NCBI RefSeq assembly: GCF_000515395.1
Contig: NZ_KI911782.1
Location: 3,532,606 to 3,596,605 of the forward strand
DNA from: Jiangella gansuensis DSM 44835
GTDB taxonomy: Bacteria; Actinomycetota; Actinomycetes; Jiangellales; Jiangellaceae
Direction of reading: 5' to 3'
Length of the DNA stretch: 64,000 bases
Shown: one piece after another, positions 18,504 to 27,069 of the stretch
How positions within the stretch are numbered: the first letter of the stretch is position 1
How the letters are laid out: each line of letters starts with the position of its first letter
Notes under the pieces: model-generated
The model's input: only the letters and a program-made list of their open reading frames with translations
Told to the model about the DNA's origin: nothing
The model's database searches: none
Position numbers and translations under genes: made by a program

Positions 18504-19653
18504 CGGTGTCGATGACGCGTCCGTCTCGTACGAGCGGAATCAGTCGCCACTTGTCGAAGGTGGTGCAGGGATGTGAGATGCCCAGCTGAACCCGGTCGCC
18601 GACGTCCAACTGCGTGCTCGGGTCGAGTTCCACGAACGCGTGCTGGTCGTTGAGCTTGGTGACGGTCGCACCGGTCATCGGCTCCGGCTGGCCGGCCCCG
18701 AGGGGCAGCCGAGCCAGCGGTGTTGGAAGGCCCTGGTCGAATGAGACGTTGCGGCGACCGGCGTCCAGGAACGCACGATCGGGCTGCGGCCGCGACAGGA
18801 CGGTTCCCCACACGGTCAGTGCCGGCCGCAGCGGCTGGTCGACGCCAGGACCGTCGAGCGGTGAATCCTGATGGAACAGGCCATGGTCGTGCACCACGTA
18901 GCAGCCGCTGCGCAGCACGATCCGGACGCTGCCGCACGTCCACCCGGTGGCCAGCTCATCGACCACTGCGTCGAAGAACATGCTGCCACCAGCGGTGAGC
19001 ACGAGCGGCCGGTCGTCGTCGACGGCGCCGGAGGTGAGCAGTTCCTCGGCAGCTGCCCGGATTGACGACAAGTAGCGATGAACCGTCGACATCGACTCCG
19101 GGTCGCGGCGACCGGCCACCACACCCTCGTACCCGGCGACACCCGCGAGCCGGACGTTGGGGGCACGCCGCACCGCGTCGGTTACCGCCGCCCGCTCGCT
19201 TTCGGTCCGGCAGCCGGTCCGGCCATTCGGGATGCCGATCTCCAACAGAACGTCGAACACGATATCCGCCATGCCGCCAGCGGCATCGAGAAACTCGACA
19301 CCGGCGACAGAGTCCACCCAGCTAGAGAACGCAAAGGCACCGCGCGCGATCTCACCGGCGATCCAGGCCGCCTCGCGGGGTTGGGCCAACTGGCTGGCCA
19401 GCTGGATCGCGGGCACGCCGAACTCGCGCATGAGCCGCACCTGGGCCGGGGTGGCTGCGGTGATCCCAGTGGCGCCGTGGGCGAGCTGACGCTCGAACAG
19501 AGACGGAGCCATGGTGGTCTTGCCGTGCGGCATCAGCTCGACGCCGCGTTCGGTGCACCACCGCGCCATGGTGGCCAGGTTGTGCTCCAGCGCGTCCGCG
19601 TCCAAGACGGCGAACGGCGTGGAGAGATGGTCGTGGACCGATGGGGATGCCAC
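18487..19653 (-). CDS. PLP enzyme of the D-threonine aldolase / D-serine dehydratase-like (alanine racemase fold) family
   Basis: The 388-residue protein has the alanine-racemase-type barrel with the PLP lysine in LMPHGKTTMAP near residue 45. It has the C-terminal domain of the DSD1-like group, where GISHPCTTFDKW supplies the His and Cys that bind zinc in characterised D-serine dehydratases. I chose the GTG at 19653 because it follows ACGAGGAG; upstream starts lack a ribosome site. It should act on a D-configured amino acid, by retro-aldol cleavage or dehydration. It is divergent from the oxidoreductase operon and may share the operator at 19755-19773. Confidence 0.85.
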   Translation of the reverse strand: MASPSVHDHLSTPFAVLDADALEHNLATMARWCTERGVELMPHGKTTMAPSLFERQLAHGATGITAATPAQVRLMREFGVPAIQLASQLAQPREAAWIAGEIARGAFAFSSWVDSVAGVEFLDAAGGMADIVFDVLLEIGIPNGRTGCRTESERAAVTDAVRRAPNVRLAGVAGYEGVVAGRRDPESMSTVHRYLSSIRAAAEELLTSGAVDDDRPLVLTAGGSMFFDAVVDELATGWTCGSVRIVLRSGCYVVHDHGLFHQDSPLDGPGVDQPLRPALTVWGTVLSRPQPDRAFLDAGRRNVSFDQGLPTPLARLPLGAGQPEPMTGATVTKLNDQHAFVELDPSTQLDVGDRVQLGISHPCTTFDKWRLIPLVRDGRVIDTVSTYF

Positions 19654-19721
19654 GGCGGCTCCTCGTAGCTCGGGTGCTGGCAAGTGCGCTCGATGCCTGA
19701 CAAGTGTGACCCGACACGGCG

Positions 19722-19784
19722 TTGACGACTCGGGCGAACCTCCCATAGAGTCTACATGAAATTATGTTCCATATTTCGCGGAAC
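19722..19784 (+). promoter_or_regulatory. Promoter with IclR-type operator, site 3
   Basis: A -35 TTGACG (19722-19727) and -10 TAGAGT (19746-19751) are 18 bp apart. The operator-like TGAAATTATGTTCCA (19757-19771) follows, one mismatch from the TGGAA-N5-TTCCA form, within the longer CATGAAA...TTCCATA. An overlapping GTTCC-N9-GGAAC repeat (19766-19784) may be a second half. The region lies between the divergent PLP-enzyme gene and the long oxidoreductase operon. Confidence 0.65.
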
Positions 19785-19842
19785 ATCATTCGAGCGGTGC
19801 TGTGACGGTCTCGCGCACCGGCTCCGAGCTTCGGGAGGACAG

Positions 19843-20865
19843 TTGATCGAGTCACCGCTCCGGGTGGCGATCGTCGGGTCCGGGTTCATCGCGGGGGAGC
19901 ATCTGGACGCCCTGTCGCGGCTAGCCGGTGTCGTGGTCGTCGGCATCGTCGACATCGACCCGTCCCGCGCAGCAGACGCAGCGCGACGAGCCGGCGGCAT
20001 CGCCAGCGCCACCGACCTCGCCGAGGCGATCAACCTGTGGGCATGCGACGCGGCCGTCGTCTGCACCCCGAACGACACCCACGGCGCCATCGCCACCACT
20101 CTCGCCGAGGCCGGCGTGCACGCATTGGTCGAGAAGCCGCTCGCCACCGATCCGGCAGTGGCCGCCAGGCTGGCGCACGCCTTCGACGAGCGCGGCCTGG
20201 TCCTCGCGGCCGCCCACACCCACCGGTTCGCCGAGTACTCGAACGCGATCAAGCAGGCCATTGACGACGGCGAGGTCGGTCGGCCGGTGCATGCCAGGCT
20301 GACCTTCCTGGGCGGGTGGCTGTGGACCGACTGGCGCAATTGGCAGATCAATCGTCAGCGATCCGGTGGGCACGGCCTGCACAACGGCGTCCATCTGCTC
20401 GACTTGGTGACCTGGTGGCTGGGCGACGAGCCGACCCATGTCCACGCCCAGGGGCGCAAGCAGTCCGCAGCTCAGCTCGAAGTCCATGACCACCTGCTGA
20501 TGACCGTCGGCTTTGCCTCCGGCGCCACGGCGATCTGCGAGATGAGCCGGGCCAATCACCCGCGACACATCTCATACCGCGACGCAGTGGTGGTGGGCAC
20601 CGAGGGGACTTTGCGAGTGCCGTGGGACGGCGAGGCACCGCTGCTGTTCACCGAGGGCGTCACCCGCCCTGTCGGTGGCGGCGCCAGCCCATTCCTGAAG
20701 CAGGCAGCCGCTTGGGTGGCTGCCGTCCGGGGCGAGCAGGCTCCCGCGGTGACCGGCGCCGACGGGCTGCGTGCCGTCGTGCTGGGCGTGGCAGCGGAGC
20801 GGTCGATGGCGACCGGCGACGTCGTCGCAGTCGCGGACGTGTGGAAGGAGATCGGCGATGAGTGA
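19843..20865 (+). CDS. Gfo/Idh/MocA family oxidoreductase (first)
   Basis: The 340-residue protein has an N-terminal NAD(P)-binding Rossmann fold (LRVAIVGSGFIAGEHLDAL), the conserved VEKPLATDP with the catalytic-site lysine, and the C-terminal alpha/beta domain with GGHGLHNGVHLLDLV. I chose a TTG at 19843 because GGGAGGA lies 4 bp upstream; an ATG at 19756 would put the operator inside the gene. Family members oxidise or reduce sugars and cyclitols. It begins a tightly coupled operon and overlaps the next oxidoreductase by 8 bp. Confidence 0.85.
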   Translation: MIESPLRVAIVGSGFIAGEHLDALSRLAGVVVVGIVDIDPSRAADAARRAGGIASATDLAEAINLWACDAAVVCTPNDTHGAIATTLAEAGVHALVEKPLATDPAVAARLAHAFDERGLVLAAAHTHRFAEYSNAIKQAIDDGEVGRPVHARLTFLGGWLWTDWRNWQINRQRSGGHGLHNGVHLLDLVTWWLGDEPTHVHAQGRKQSAAQLEVHDHLLMTVGFASGATAICEMSRANHPRHISYRDAVVVGTEGTLRVPWDGEAPLLFTEGVTRPVGGGASPFLKQAAAWVAAVRGEQAPAVTGADGLRAVVLGVAAERSMATGDVVAVADVWKEIGDE

Positions 20866-21868
20866 GCCGTTGAGGACGATCCTGTGCGGGGCCGGGGACG
20901 CCGGCGGCTCGGAGCACCAGCGGCTGAGCTTCGGCCCAGCGTTGATCGCCCATCCCGCCTACGACGTCGTGGGGGTCGTCGACGATCCGGCCGCGGGCGG
21001 CGTCGAACGGGAACGATCGGTTCAGCTCGCTGCCGATCTTGACCTGCCGGTGTTCGAGGACTTCACGGCCGCCGCCGAGGCCGCCGACGTTGCCTGTGTC
21101 TGCTCGGCACTGGACAGGCGTGGGTCGGTCGTCGCGGCGCTGGCGGCGAGCGGCGTTCACTTGCTGCTCGACAAGCCCGCTGCCCGGACGGCCGCAGCGA
21201 CTCGCGAGTTGGCGGACACCGTCGAACGGAGCGGTGTGGTCGCCATGCCCGGGCACGCCATGAGGTTCCACCCCGCGGTCCTGCGGGCGACGGCCGCGGT
21301 GGCGCGCGGCGACATCGGCCTTCCTTGGGCCGTGCAGAGCGAGTTGTTGCTGGCAGAGGGCACCACCGAGTGGCAGAACGGCGCCTTGGCCAACGGGCTG
21401 GGCCACTCGCTGGATATCGTGCGGGCGATCATCGGGTTGGAGGCGACGTCGGTTGCGGCGTGGCGCAGCAGCCCGTTCTTCGCCGGCCGGGACGAGGACC
21501 TGGCGGTGTTGTCTCTGACGTTCGAGCACGACGTGCCGGTGTCGCTGACGGTGGGGCGCACGCCGACGAAGGGCCACCCGAACGGCATAGCTGGGGACCA
21601 CCTCTACCGGGTGATGGGAAGCGAAGGCGTCCTGACCGTCGATCTCGGCAAGCCGTCCGTCCAGGTCAATGGTGGGTCGCGGGCCCGGCGATACGGCGCG
21701 GGTGCGATCGCGGCGATGCTTGACCACTTGGCGGCGGCGGTCCGCCATCAGGCACGACCCACGCTCAGCCTGGCCGACGCGGTGGCGGTGGCCGAGATCG
21801 TGGAGGCCGCCCGCAGGGCTTCCGACGGCCAGGTCGTCGTCCCCCTTACCGGGAAGACGGGGCGATGA
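20858..21868 (+). CDS. Gfo/Idh/MocA family oxidoreductase (second)
   Basis: The 336-residue protein has the Rossmann start (RTILCGAGDAGGSEHQ), LDKPAARTAA in place of the usual EKP, and GLGHSLDIVRAIIG in the C-terminal domain. The nucleotide loop GAGDAGG is atypical for the family. The start ATG at 20858 follows AAGGAG and overlaps the previous gene. Two such enzymes in a row suggest paired oxidation and reduction, or oxidation at two positions of one sugar. Confidence 0.82.
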   Translation: MSEPLRTILCGAGDAGGSEHQRLSFGPALIAHPAYDVVGVVDDPAAGGVERERSVQLAADLDLPVFEDFTAAAEAADVACVCSALDRRGSVVAALAASGVHLLLDKPAARTAAATRELADTVERSGVVAMPGHAMRFHPAVLRATAAVARGDIGLPWAVQSELLLAEGTTEWQNGALANGLGHSLDIVRAIIGLEATSVAAWRSSPFFAGRDEDLAVLSLTFEHDVPVSLTVGRTPTKGHPNGIAGDHLYRVMGSEGVLTVDLGKPSVQVNGGSRARRYGAGAIAAMLDHLAAAVRHQARPTLSLADAVAVAEIVEAARRASDGQVVVPLTGKTGR

Positions 21869-21869
21869 G

Positions 21870-22745
21870 ATGCGGTTCGTGACCTATACCCGCTCCGGCC
21901 AGACGTACCACGGCCGGGTTCAAGGCGTCGGTGCCGATGCGACGGTCGTCGAGCTCGGCGCGGGCGACCTGCTCAGCGTCCTGGAAGGCGGCGGCCTGGA
22001 TGCGGTGTCCTCGGCTCGAGGCCCCGAGTACCCACTGGCCGGGGTGACCATCGGCGCGCCGCTGCGACGCCCGCCGAAGCTGCTCGCGGTGGCGGCCAAC
22101 TACGCCGACCACATTCGCGAGGGCGGCGGCGAGCCGATGAGCCCCGAGCGTGCCACGCCTCGACTGTTCCTCAAGCCGTCGACGGCCATCATCGGACCCA
22201 CCGACCCATTGGCGCTGCCCTCCATGTCCACAGAGGTGGACTGGGAGGTCGAGCTGGCGGTGGTCATCGGCCAGCGGTGCAGAAACATCCCGGAGGAGCG
22301 GGCGCTCGATGTGGTGGCCGGCTACATGACCGCCAACGACATCTCGGCGCGCTCGGTCGACTTCCACGTCGATCGAAGTCCGGAGCATGTGCGACCGTTC
22401 TTCGACTGGCTCGTCGGCAAGTGGCCGGACGGCTTCGCTCCGCTTGGCCCCTATCTGGTGTCAGCGGACGAAGTTCCGGATCCGCATGCGCTGGAGCTGT
22501 ACCTGGATGTCAACGGCGAAGTCCGGCAACAGGGGTCGACCGCCGACATGATCTTCGGAGTTGCACAGCTCATCGCGTTCACGTCGTCGTTCATGACGCT
22601 CGAGCCGGGCGACGTCATCGAGACAGGCACCCCGGCGGGCGTGGGAGCAGCGTCGGCCACGTATCTCGAACCCGGCGACGTCATGACCGCTCGGGTCGGC
22701 GACCTCGGAGTCCTGCGCACACCGATCGTGGCGACGCCAGCGTGA
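21870..22745 (+). CDS. Fumarylacetoacetate hydrolase (FAH) family protein
   Basis: The 291-residue protein has the FAH fold, with metal-binding acids in TEVDWEVELAVVIG and TANDISARS and the closing FMTLEPGDVIETGTPAGVG. Relatives hydrolyse 2,4-diketo acids or act as oxaloacetate decarboxylases or hydratases; in L-fucose and L-rhamnose oxidation they cleave the 2,4-diketo-3-deoxy acid. It starts one base after the previous stop, so it is co-translated. The context of dehydrogenases and sugar-acid enzymes favours a diketo-acid hydrolase. Confidence 0.85.
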   Translation: MRFVTYTRSGQTYHGRVQGVGADATVVELGAGDLLSVLEGGGLDAVSSARGPEYPLAGVTIGAPLRRPPKLLAVAANYADHIREGGGEPMSPERATPRLFLKPSTAIIGPTDPLALPSMSTEVDWEVELAVVIGQRCRNIPEERALDVVAGYMTANDISARSVDFHVDRSPEHVRPFFDWLVGKWPDGFAPLGPYLVSADEVPDPHALELYLDVNGEVRQQGSTADMIFGVAQLIAFTSSFMTLEPGDVIETGTPAGVGAASATYLEPGDVMTARVGDLGVLRTPIVATPA

Positions 22746-24325
22746 CCGCCCAGGTCCTGGACACCGTCCTTCTCGGCGGGGACGTCGTCGACGGCAGCGG
22801 ACGGCCAGGCCGTCGGGCGGACGTCGGCTGGCGTCACGGTCGTATCGCCGCGATCGGCGACCTCGCCACGACCGAGGCAGGCGAGCGTGTCGACGTCACG
22901 GGTCGCGTGGTGTGCCCGGGCTTCGTCGACATCCACGGTCACTCCGACCTCACCGTGCTCCATCACCCCGCCAGCACCAGCAAGATCGTCCAGGGCGTGA
23001 CCACGGAGGTGTCCGGCAACTGCGGTCTCGGCGTGGGCCCGGTCGGCGCGCCGGCCGCTGCGTCGTCGACCCGCTCGCTGATGACCATCGTGGACGCGCC
23101 CGGGGTCGTATGGAGCTGGACCGGCATGGCTGGCTACCTGGCCCGGGTGGACGAAGCGCGCCCGGCGATGAGCATCGCCGCTCTCGCCGGGCATCTGCCG
23201 ATCCGGGTCAGTGCGGTCGGGCTGCTGGAGCGGCCGCCGACCGACGACGAACTTGCCGAGATGGCGCGGCTGCTCGACCAGGCACTGCGCGATGGAGCTG
23301 TCGGGCTGTCCCTCGGGTTGATGTATCCGCCCAGCGCCTACGCCGCCGAGGAAGAGCTGGTCGCCCTGGCGCGTGTCGTGGCCCAGCACGACGCGCTGCT
23401 CAGCGTGCACATGCGCGACTACGGCGACCACCTGACCGCCGCGGTCGGGGAAGTGCTGCGGGTGGCCGAGCGGGCGGGGTGCCGGCTGCAGATCTCTCAT
23501 CTGGCAGCAGTGGGCCGGCGGAACTGGGGCGCTGTGCACGACGCGCTCGCCCAGGTCGACGAGGCCCGCGACAGGGGCGCCGATGTCATGGTCGACATCT
23601 ATCCCTACCTGGCTGGCAGCACGAACCTCTCGCAGGTGGTGCCGCGGTGGGCGGTGGACGGAGGGCTCGAGGGCCTGCGGCGCCGCCTGGCCGACCCGGT
23701 GAATCGCCAGCGCATCGCCGAGGCCATGGCCTCACGTGCGGTGGGCTGGGACGAGATCATGCTGAGCGACGTCCCATGGGCGGCGGAGCTGGCCGGCCGA
23801 ACAGTGGCCGAGCTGGCGATCGAGCGGCGGCAGGAGCCCACCGAGGTGGTGTTCGGTCTGCTCGCGGGCGGCGATCCGGGAATGGTCGCCTTCGGCCGCT
23901 GCGAGGACGACCTGCGGACAGTGCTGTGCCACCCGGCTTCGCTGATCGGCTCCGACGGCATCGCCGTCGATCCCGGGGGAGCCGGCGTGCCCGGATTGCC
24001 GCATCCGCGCTACTTCGGTGCCTACCCAGGGCTATTCGAGCGCTACGTGCGGAAGGAATCGCTGCTGGCCGTGGAGGACGCGGTTCGCCGATGCACCTCT
24101 GGGCCTGCCGACCGTGCCCGCCTCGCCGATCGCGGACGCCTGCTGCCGGGGGCGCGTGCCGACGTCGTGGTGCTCGACCTGGACACGGTGGCCGAGCGGT
24201 CGACATATCTCGAGCCGCGCCGCGCCCCAGAAGGCGTCGAGCGAGTCTATGCCGGCGGCGCGCTGGTCGCTGCCGACGGTGTGGTGACAGGTGTCAGAAC
24301 CGGAGGAGCGGTGAGGAAACCATGA
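22742..24325 (+). CDS. N-acyl-D-amino-acid deacylase (D-aminoacylase) family amidohydrolase
   Basis: The 527-residue protein has the family start (DTVLLGGDVVDGSGRPG), the metal motif GFVDIHGHSDLT, TTEVSGNCGLGVGP with the conserved Cys, and later LQISHLAAVGRRNWG and VMVDIYPYLAGSTN. Length is usual for D-aminoacylases. The start is a GTG overlapping the previous stop as GTGA. It should remove an acyl group from a D-configured amino compound, which fits the other amino-acting enzymes in the cluster. A dihydroorotase-like or lactamase role is less likely. Confidence 0.82.
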   Translation: MTAQVLDTVLLGGDVVDGSGRPGRRADVGWRHGRIAAIGDLATTEAGERVDVTGRVVCPGFVDIHGHSDLTVLHHPASTSKIVQGVTTEVSGNCGLGVGPVGAPAAASSTRSLMTIVDAPGVVWSWTGMAGYLARVDEARPAMSIAALAGHLPIRVSAVGLLERPPTDDELAEMARLLDQALRDGAVGLSLGLMYPPSAYAAEEELVALARVVAQHDALLSVHMRDYGDHLTAAVGEVLRVAERAGCRLQISHLAAVGRRNWGAVHDALAQVDEARDRGADVMVDIYPYLAGSTNLSQVVPRWAVDGGLEGLRRRLADPVNRQRIAEAMASRAVGWDEIMLSDVPWAAELAGRTVAELAIERRQEPTEVVFGLLAGGDPGMVAFGRCEDDLRTVLCHPASLIGSDGIAVDPGGAGVPGLPHPRYFGAYPGLFERYVRKESLLAVEDAVRRCTSGPADRARLADRGRLLPGARADVVVLDLDTVAERSTYLEPRRAPEGVERVYAGGALVAADGVVTGVRTGGAVRKP

Positions 24326-24708
24326 GGATCGAACACGTCGAGCCGAACCCGGACAATCCGCCGAAGATCCCGCTGTCGTCGGGGGTGCGGGTGGCGAACC
24401 TGCTGTTCGTGTCCGGGCAGGCGTCTACAGTCCCCGGCCAGGGAATCGTGCCCGGCACATTCGACGAAGAGTTCCACCGGACCATCCAGAACGTCGAGGC
24501 CGTACTGGCCGCGGGGGGTGCCACTCTGCGCGACGTGGTCCAAGTCCGGGCGTATCTGCGGGACGAGTCCGCCCGGTCCCGCTTCAACGAGCTCTACGCC
24601 GAGGTATTCAGCGAGCCCTACCCCGCCCGGACCACGGTCGGCAATCACTTCTCGTTCATCCAGATCGAGATCGACTGCGTGGCGGTCTTGCCGGACTCCG
24701 GCGCTTGA
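24322..24708 (+). CDS. RidA/YjgF family enamine/imine deaminase
   Basis: The 128-residue protein has the RidA pattern: RVANLLFVSGQAS, TIQNVEAVLAAGGATLRDVVQVRAYL, and a C-terminal YPARTTVGNHFSFIQIEIDC. The arginine seen in classical RidA, which binds the substrate carboxylate, is not at the usual position, so it may belong to another subfamily. Members hydrolyse reactive enamine/imine products of PLP enzymes. Placement directly before a PLP enzyme (34 bp) and overlapping the deacylase as ATGA supports such a role. Confidence 0.82.
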   Translation: MRIEHVEPNPDNPPKIPLSSGVRVANLLFVSGQASTVPGQGIVPGTFDEEFHRTIQNVEAVLAAGGATLRDVVQVRAYLRDESARSRFNELYAEVFSEPYPARTTVGNHFSFIQIEIDCVAVLPDSGA

Positions 24709-24741
24709 CAACGGAACGCACATCACGAAGGGGAACGGCAC

Positions 24742-26055
24742 ATGACGACACTCGAGGACGCCCTCTCGCAGCGAACCGCCGCGGAGGCGCGTCGAGTGAT
24801 ACCGGGCGGGGTCAACAGTGCCCAGCGTGCGCTCACGGGCATGGATGACGTGGTGATCACCCGATCCGCCGGTTCACGGCTGTGGACGTCGGACGGCGTC
24901 GAACTGATCGACTTCCATGGGGCGTACGGCCCGCCCATCCTCGGGCACAACGACCCGGAGGTCGATTCGGCCGTCGCCGCGGCGCTGCGTCGTATCGACA
25001 ACCCGGGCGTGGGCGTCACTCCGTACGAGATTGAGCTGGCCGAGCGCATCGTCGACGCATTCCCAAGCGTGGAGCAGGTGCTGTTCACCAACTCCGGCAG
25101 TGAAGCCACGTTCCACGCACTTCGGGTGGCCCGGACGGTGACCGGACGCCGCAAGGTCATCAAGTTCCAGGGCTGCTACCACGGTTGGCACGACAGCGTG
25201 GCGATGAATGTGATCTCCCCGGCCGATCGGGTCGGCGGACGCGATCCGCTGTCGGCCGGCATCCTCTCCGAGGTGCTGGAGGCGACCATCGTCGTCCCGT
25301 TCAACGATGCGGCGGCAGTCGAGACGGCGCTACGAGACAACGACGGCCAGGTGGCGGCGATCATCGTCGAGCCCATTCCGCACAATGTCGGCGCGCTGCT
25401 GCCGGCGGACGGGTTCCTGGCCGAGTTGCGCCGCCTCGCCACCTCGCATGGTGTGGTGCTCGTCTTCGACGAGGTGATCTGCGGGTTCCGGCACAGTCTG
25501 GCCGGATACCAAGGCATCGCCGGTGTGGTGCCGGACCTCACGACCATGGGCAAGGCGTTCGCCAACGGCTACCCGATCGCGGCGCTCGGCGGCCGGGCCG
25601 AACTGATGCAGCAGTTCTCCACAACACCGGGCAGGCCGGCGTTCTTCGCGGGCACCTACAACGGTCACCCGGCGATGGCGGCGGCTGCCATCGCCACCGT
25701 CGACAAGCTTCGCAGCGAGCCCGTGTACGAGCATCTCTTCCGGCTCGGCGATCTGGCACGGGATCGGCTGCGCAGCCTCTACAAGGGACTGGGGATCGAC
25801 GTCGTGGTGTCCGGCTACGGCTCCGTGTTTGTCACCTATTTCATGGAGGGGCCGGTGAACGACTACCGGGACCTGCTGCGCAACGACGCCGACCTGTTCA
25901 CCCAGTACCGTATCGAGCAGTTGGCCGACGGCGTGCTGGAGGTGCCGTTGAACCTGAAGCGCAGCAATCTCTCTTACGCCCACACCGAGGACGACATCGA
26001 CCGGTTGCTCACGGCTACCGAACGCGCGGTGACGACGGTGCTGGCCCGGCGCTGA
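24742..26055 (+). CDS. Class III PLP aminotransferase, glutamate-1-semialdehyde aminomutase-like
   Basis: The 437-residue protein resembles glutamate-1-semialdehyde 2,1-aminomutase: PGGVNSAQRALTG at the N-terminus, VLFTNSGSEATFHALRVAR, VLVFDEVICGFR with the PLP-nitrogen Asp, and TMGKAFANGYPIAALGG with the PLP lysine. The cluster contains no tetrapyrrole genes, so a catabolic aminotransferase or amino-shifting enzyme is more likely. It follows RidA by 33 bp with AAGGGGA before the ATG, and it ends the operon at a tandem repeat and a terminator. Confidence 0.85.
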   Translation: MTTLEDALSQRTAAEARRVIPGGVNSAQRALTGMDDVVITRSAGSRLWTSDGVELIDFHGAYGPPILGHNDPEVDSAVAAALRRIDNPGVGVTPYEIELAERIVDAFPSVEQVLFTNSGSEATFHALRVARTVTGRRKVIKFQGCYHGWHDSVAMNVISPADRVGGRDPLSAGILSEVLEATIVVPFNDAAAVETALRDNDGQVAAIIVEPIPHNVGALLPADGFLAELRRLATSHGVVLVFDEVICGFRHSLAGYQGIAGVVPDLTTMGKAFANGYPIAALGGRAELMQQFSTTPGRPAFFAGTYNGHPAMAAAAIATVDKLRSEPVYEHLFRLGDLARDRLRSLYKGLGIDVVVSGYGSVFVTYFMEGPVNDYRDLLRNDADLFTQYRIEQLADGVLEVPLNLKRSNLSYAHTEDDIDRLLTATERAVTTVLARR

Positions 26056-26090
26056 TCCCCGGCTGCAGCAGCTGATCCCCGGCCGCAGCA
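26051..26090 (+). repeat. 20-bp tandem duplication at operon end
   Basis: Two 20-bp units (26051-26070, 26071-26090) differ at one base. The first contains the TGA of the aminotransferase gene, so a duplication of the gene end is likely. Confidence 0.8.
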
Positions 26091-26091
26091 A

Positions 26092-26137
26092 TGGTGGCGG
26101 GATCTCGGGTGCCATGGCCCCCTAGATCCCGCCACCA
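26092..26137. terminator. Bidirectional terminator
   Basis: Perfect 14-bp inverted repeat (26092-26105 and 26124-26137, 18-nt loop) between the convergent aminotransferase and amidohydrolase genes. Confidence 0.75.
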
Positions 26138-26157
26138 CGTGGTTTCGGAGCCGAACC

Positions 26158-26988
26158 TCAGGGCACGTCGAGGCCGAGCAACTCCAGGCTGTTGCGGTGC
26201 AGGATGGCCTCGATGGTCTCCGGCTCGATCTGCGGGAACGGCGACCAGTCCTTCTGCGCCATGGCGCGCAGCCCGTCGATCCCGACCTGCGGCTTCCAGA
26301 TCGGATAGTCAGAGCCGAACATCAGCTTGTCGACCACACCCCACTCCTGGGCGCGCACCAGCGCCTGGTAGCCCTCCATGCTGCGCAGCCACTGGGCGGA
26401 GACGTCGGCATAGACGTTGGCGTGCTTGCGTAGCACGATGACGCACTCGCGCTGCCACGGATGTGACATGTGCGCGAGGATCATCGTCACATCGGGGTGA
26501 CGGCGGGCCAGCTTGTCGTACAGGAGCGGGTGGCTCAGCTCCAGCATCGCCTCTGCCGCTCCACTCGTCCCAGTGTGGAAAAGCAAGGGAACACCCAAGC
26601 GGGCGACCTCACGGAAGAAGTCGTCGTGCTGGGGCTGTGTGGCGTCGAATCCGGCGAGAATGGGGTAGAGCTTGACCCCTTTGAGCCCTCGGGACAGGCC
26701 GTCTTCGAGCTGGTCCATCACATCGTCGTCGCAGAGGTCGAGAGCCATGAAACCGATGGTTTTGCCGGTGCTCTGCTTCACGAAGTTCTCGGTGTACTCG
26801 TTCGGCGTCGCCACGCCGAGCCGGGACGCGCGCAGACCGAAGACGATCGATACGTCGACAGCTTTCATCGCCTCGTCGTAGGCATCCGGCGGATTGTCGG
26901 GACGGTCCCCGTAGAGCCTGGCCCGGTCCTTTTCGTAACTGCCGTGATGGGCGGAGATATTGCAGTGGCTGTGCACGTCGACGATCAA
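26158..26988 (-). CDS. Amidohydrolase-2 family TIM-barrel hydrolase (lactonase- or decarboxylase-like)
   Basis: The 276-residue protein starts LIVDVHSHCNIS, with the HxH metal motif of amidohydrolase family 2. It contains LLFHTGTSGAAE and VTMILAHMSHPW (metal-binding His) and LMFGSDYPIWKP with the conserved Asp. The family includes sugar-acid lactonases such as L-fuconolactonase, and decarboxylases. A TTG at 26988 is chosen because GGAGGA lies 4 bp upstream. It is last in the minus-strand operon, 81 bp after the propeller gene. In this context a sugar-acid lactonase is attractive but unproven. Confidence 0.78.
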   Translation of the reverse strand: MIVDVHSHCNISAHHGSYEKDRARLYGDRPDNPPDAYDEAMKAVDVSIVFGLRASRLGVATPNEYTENFVKQSTGKTIGFMALDLCDDDVMDQLEDGLSRGLKGVKLYPILAGFDATQPQHDDFFREVARLGVPLLFHTGTSGAAEAMLELSHPLLYDKLARRHPDVTMILAHMSHPWQRECVIVLRKHANVYADVSAQWLRSMEGYQALVRAQEWGVVDKLMFGSDYPIWKPQVGIDGLRAMAQKDWSPFPQIEPETIEAILHRNSLELLGLDVP

Positions 26989-27069
26989 CGGTCCTCCTTC
27001 GGTCGTGGTTCGACGGCGGCGGGGTGAGCGGCTCGTGACCACTCACCCCGCCGGCCGGTTCGGTGCCGG

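Noticed and set aside
24742-26055. Assignment as hemL (glutamate-1-semialdehyde aminomutase for tetrapyrrole synthesis)
   Set aside because: The similarity is clear, but the gene is in a catabolic operon with no other tetrapyrrole gene. A catabolic class III enzyme is more likely.
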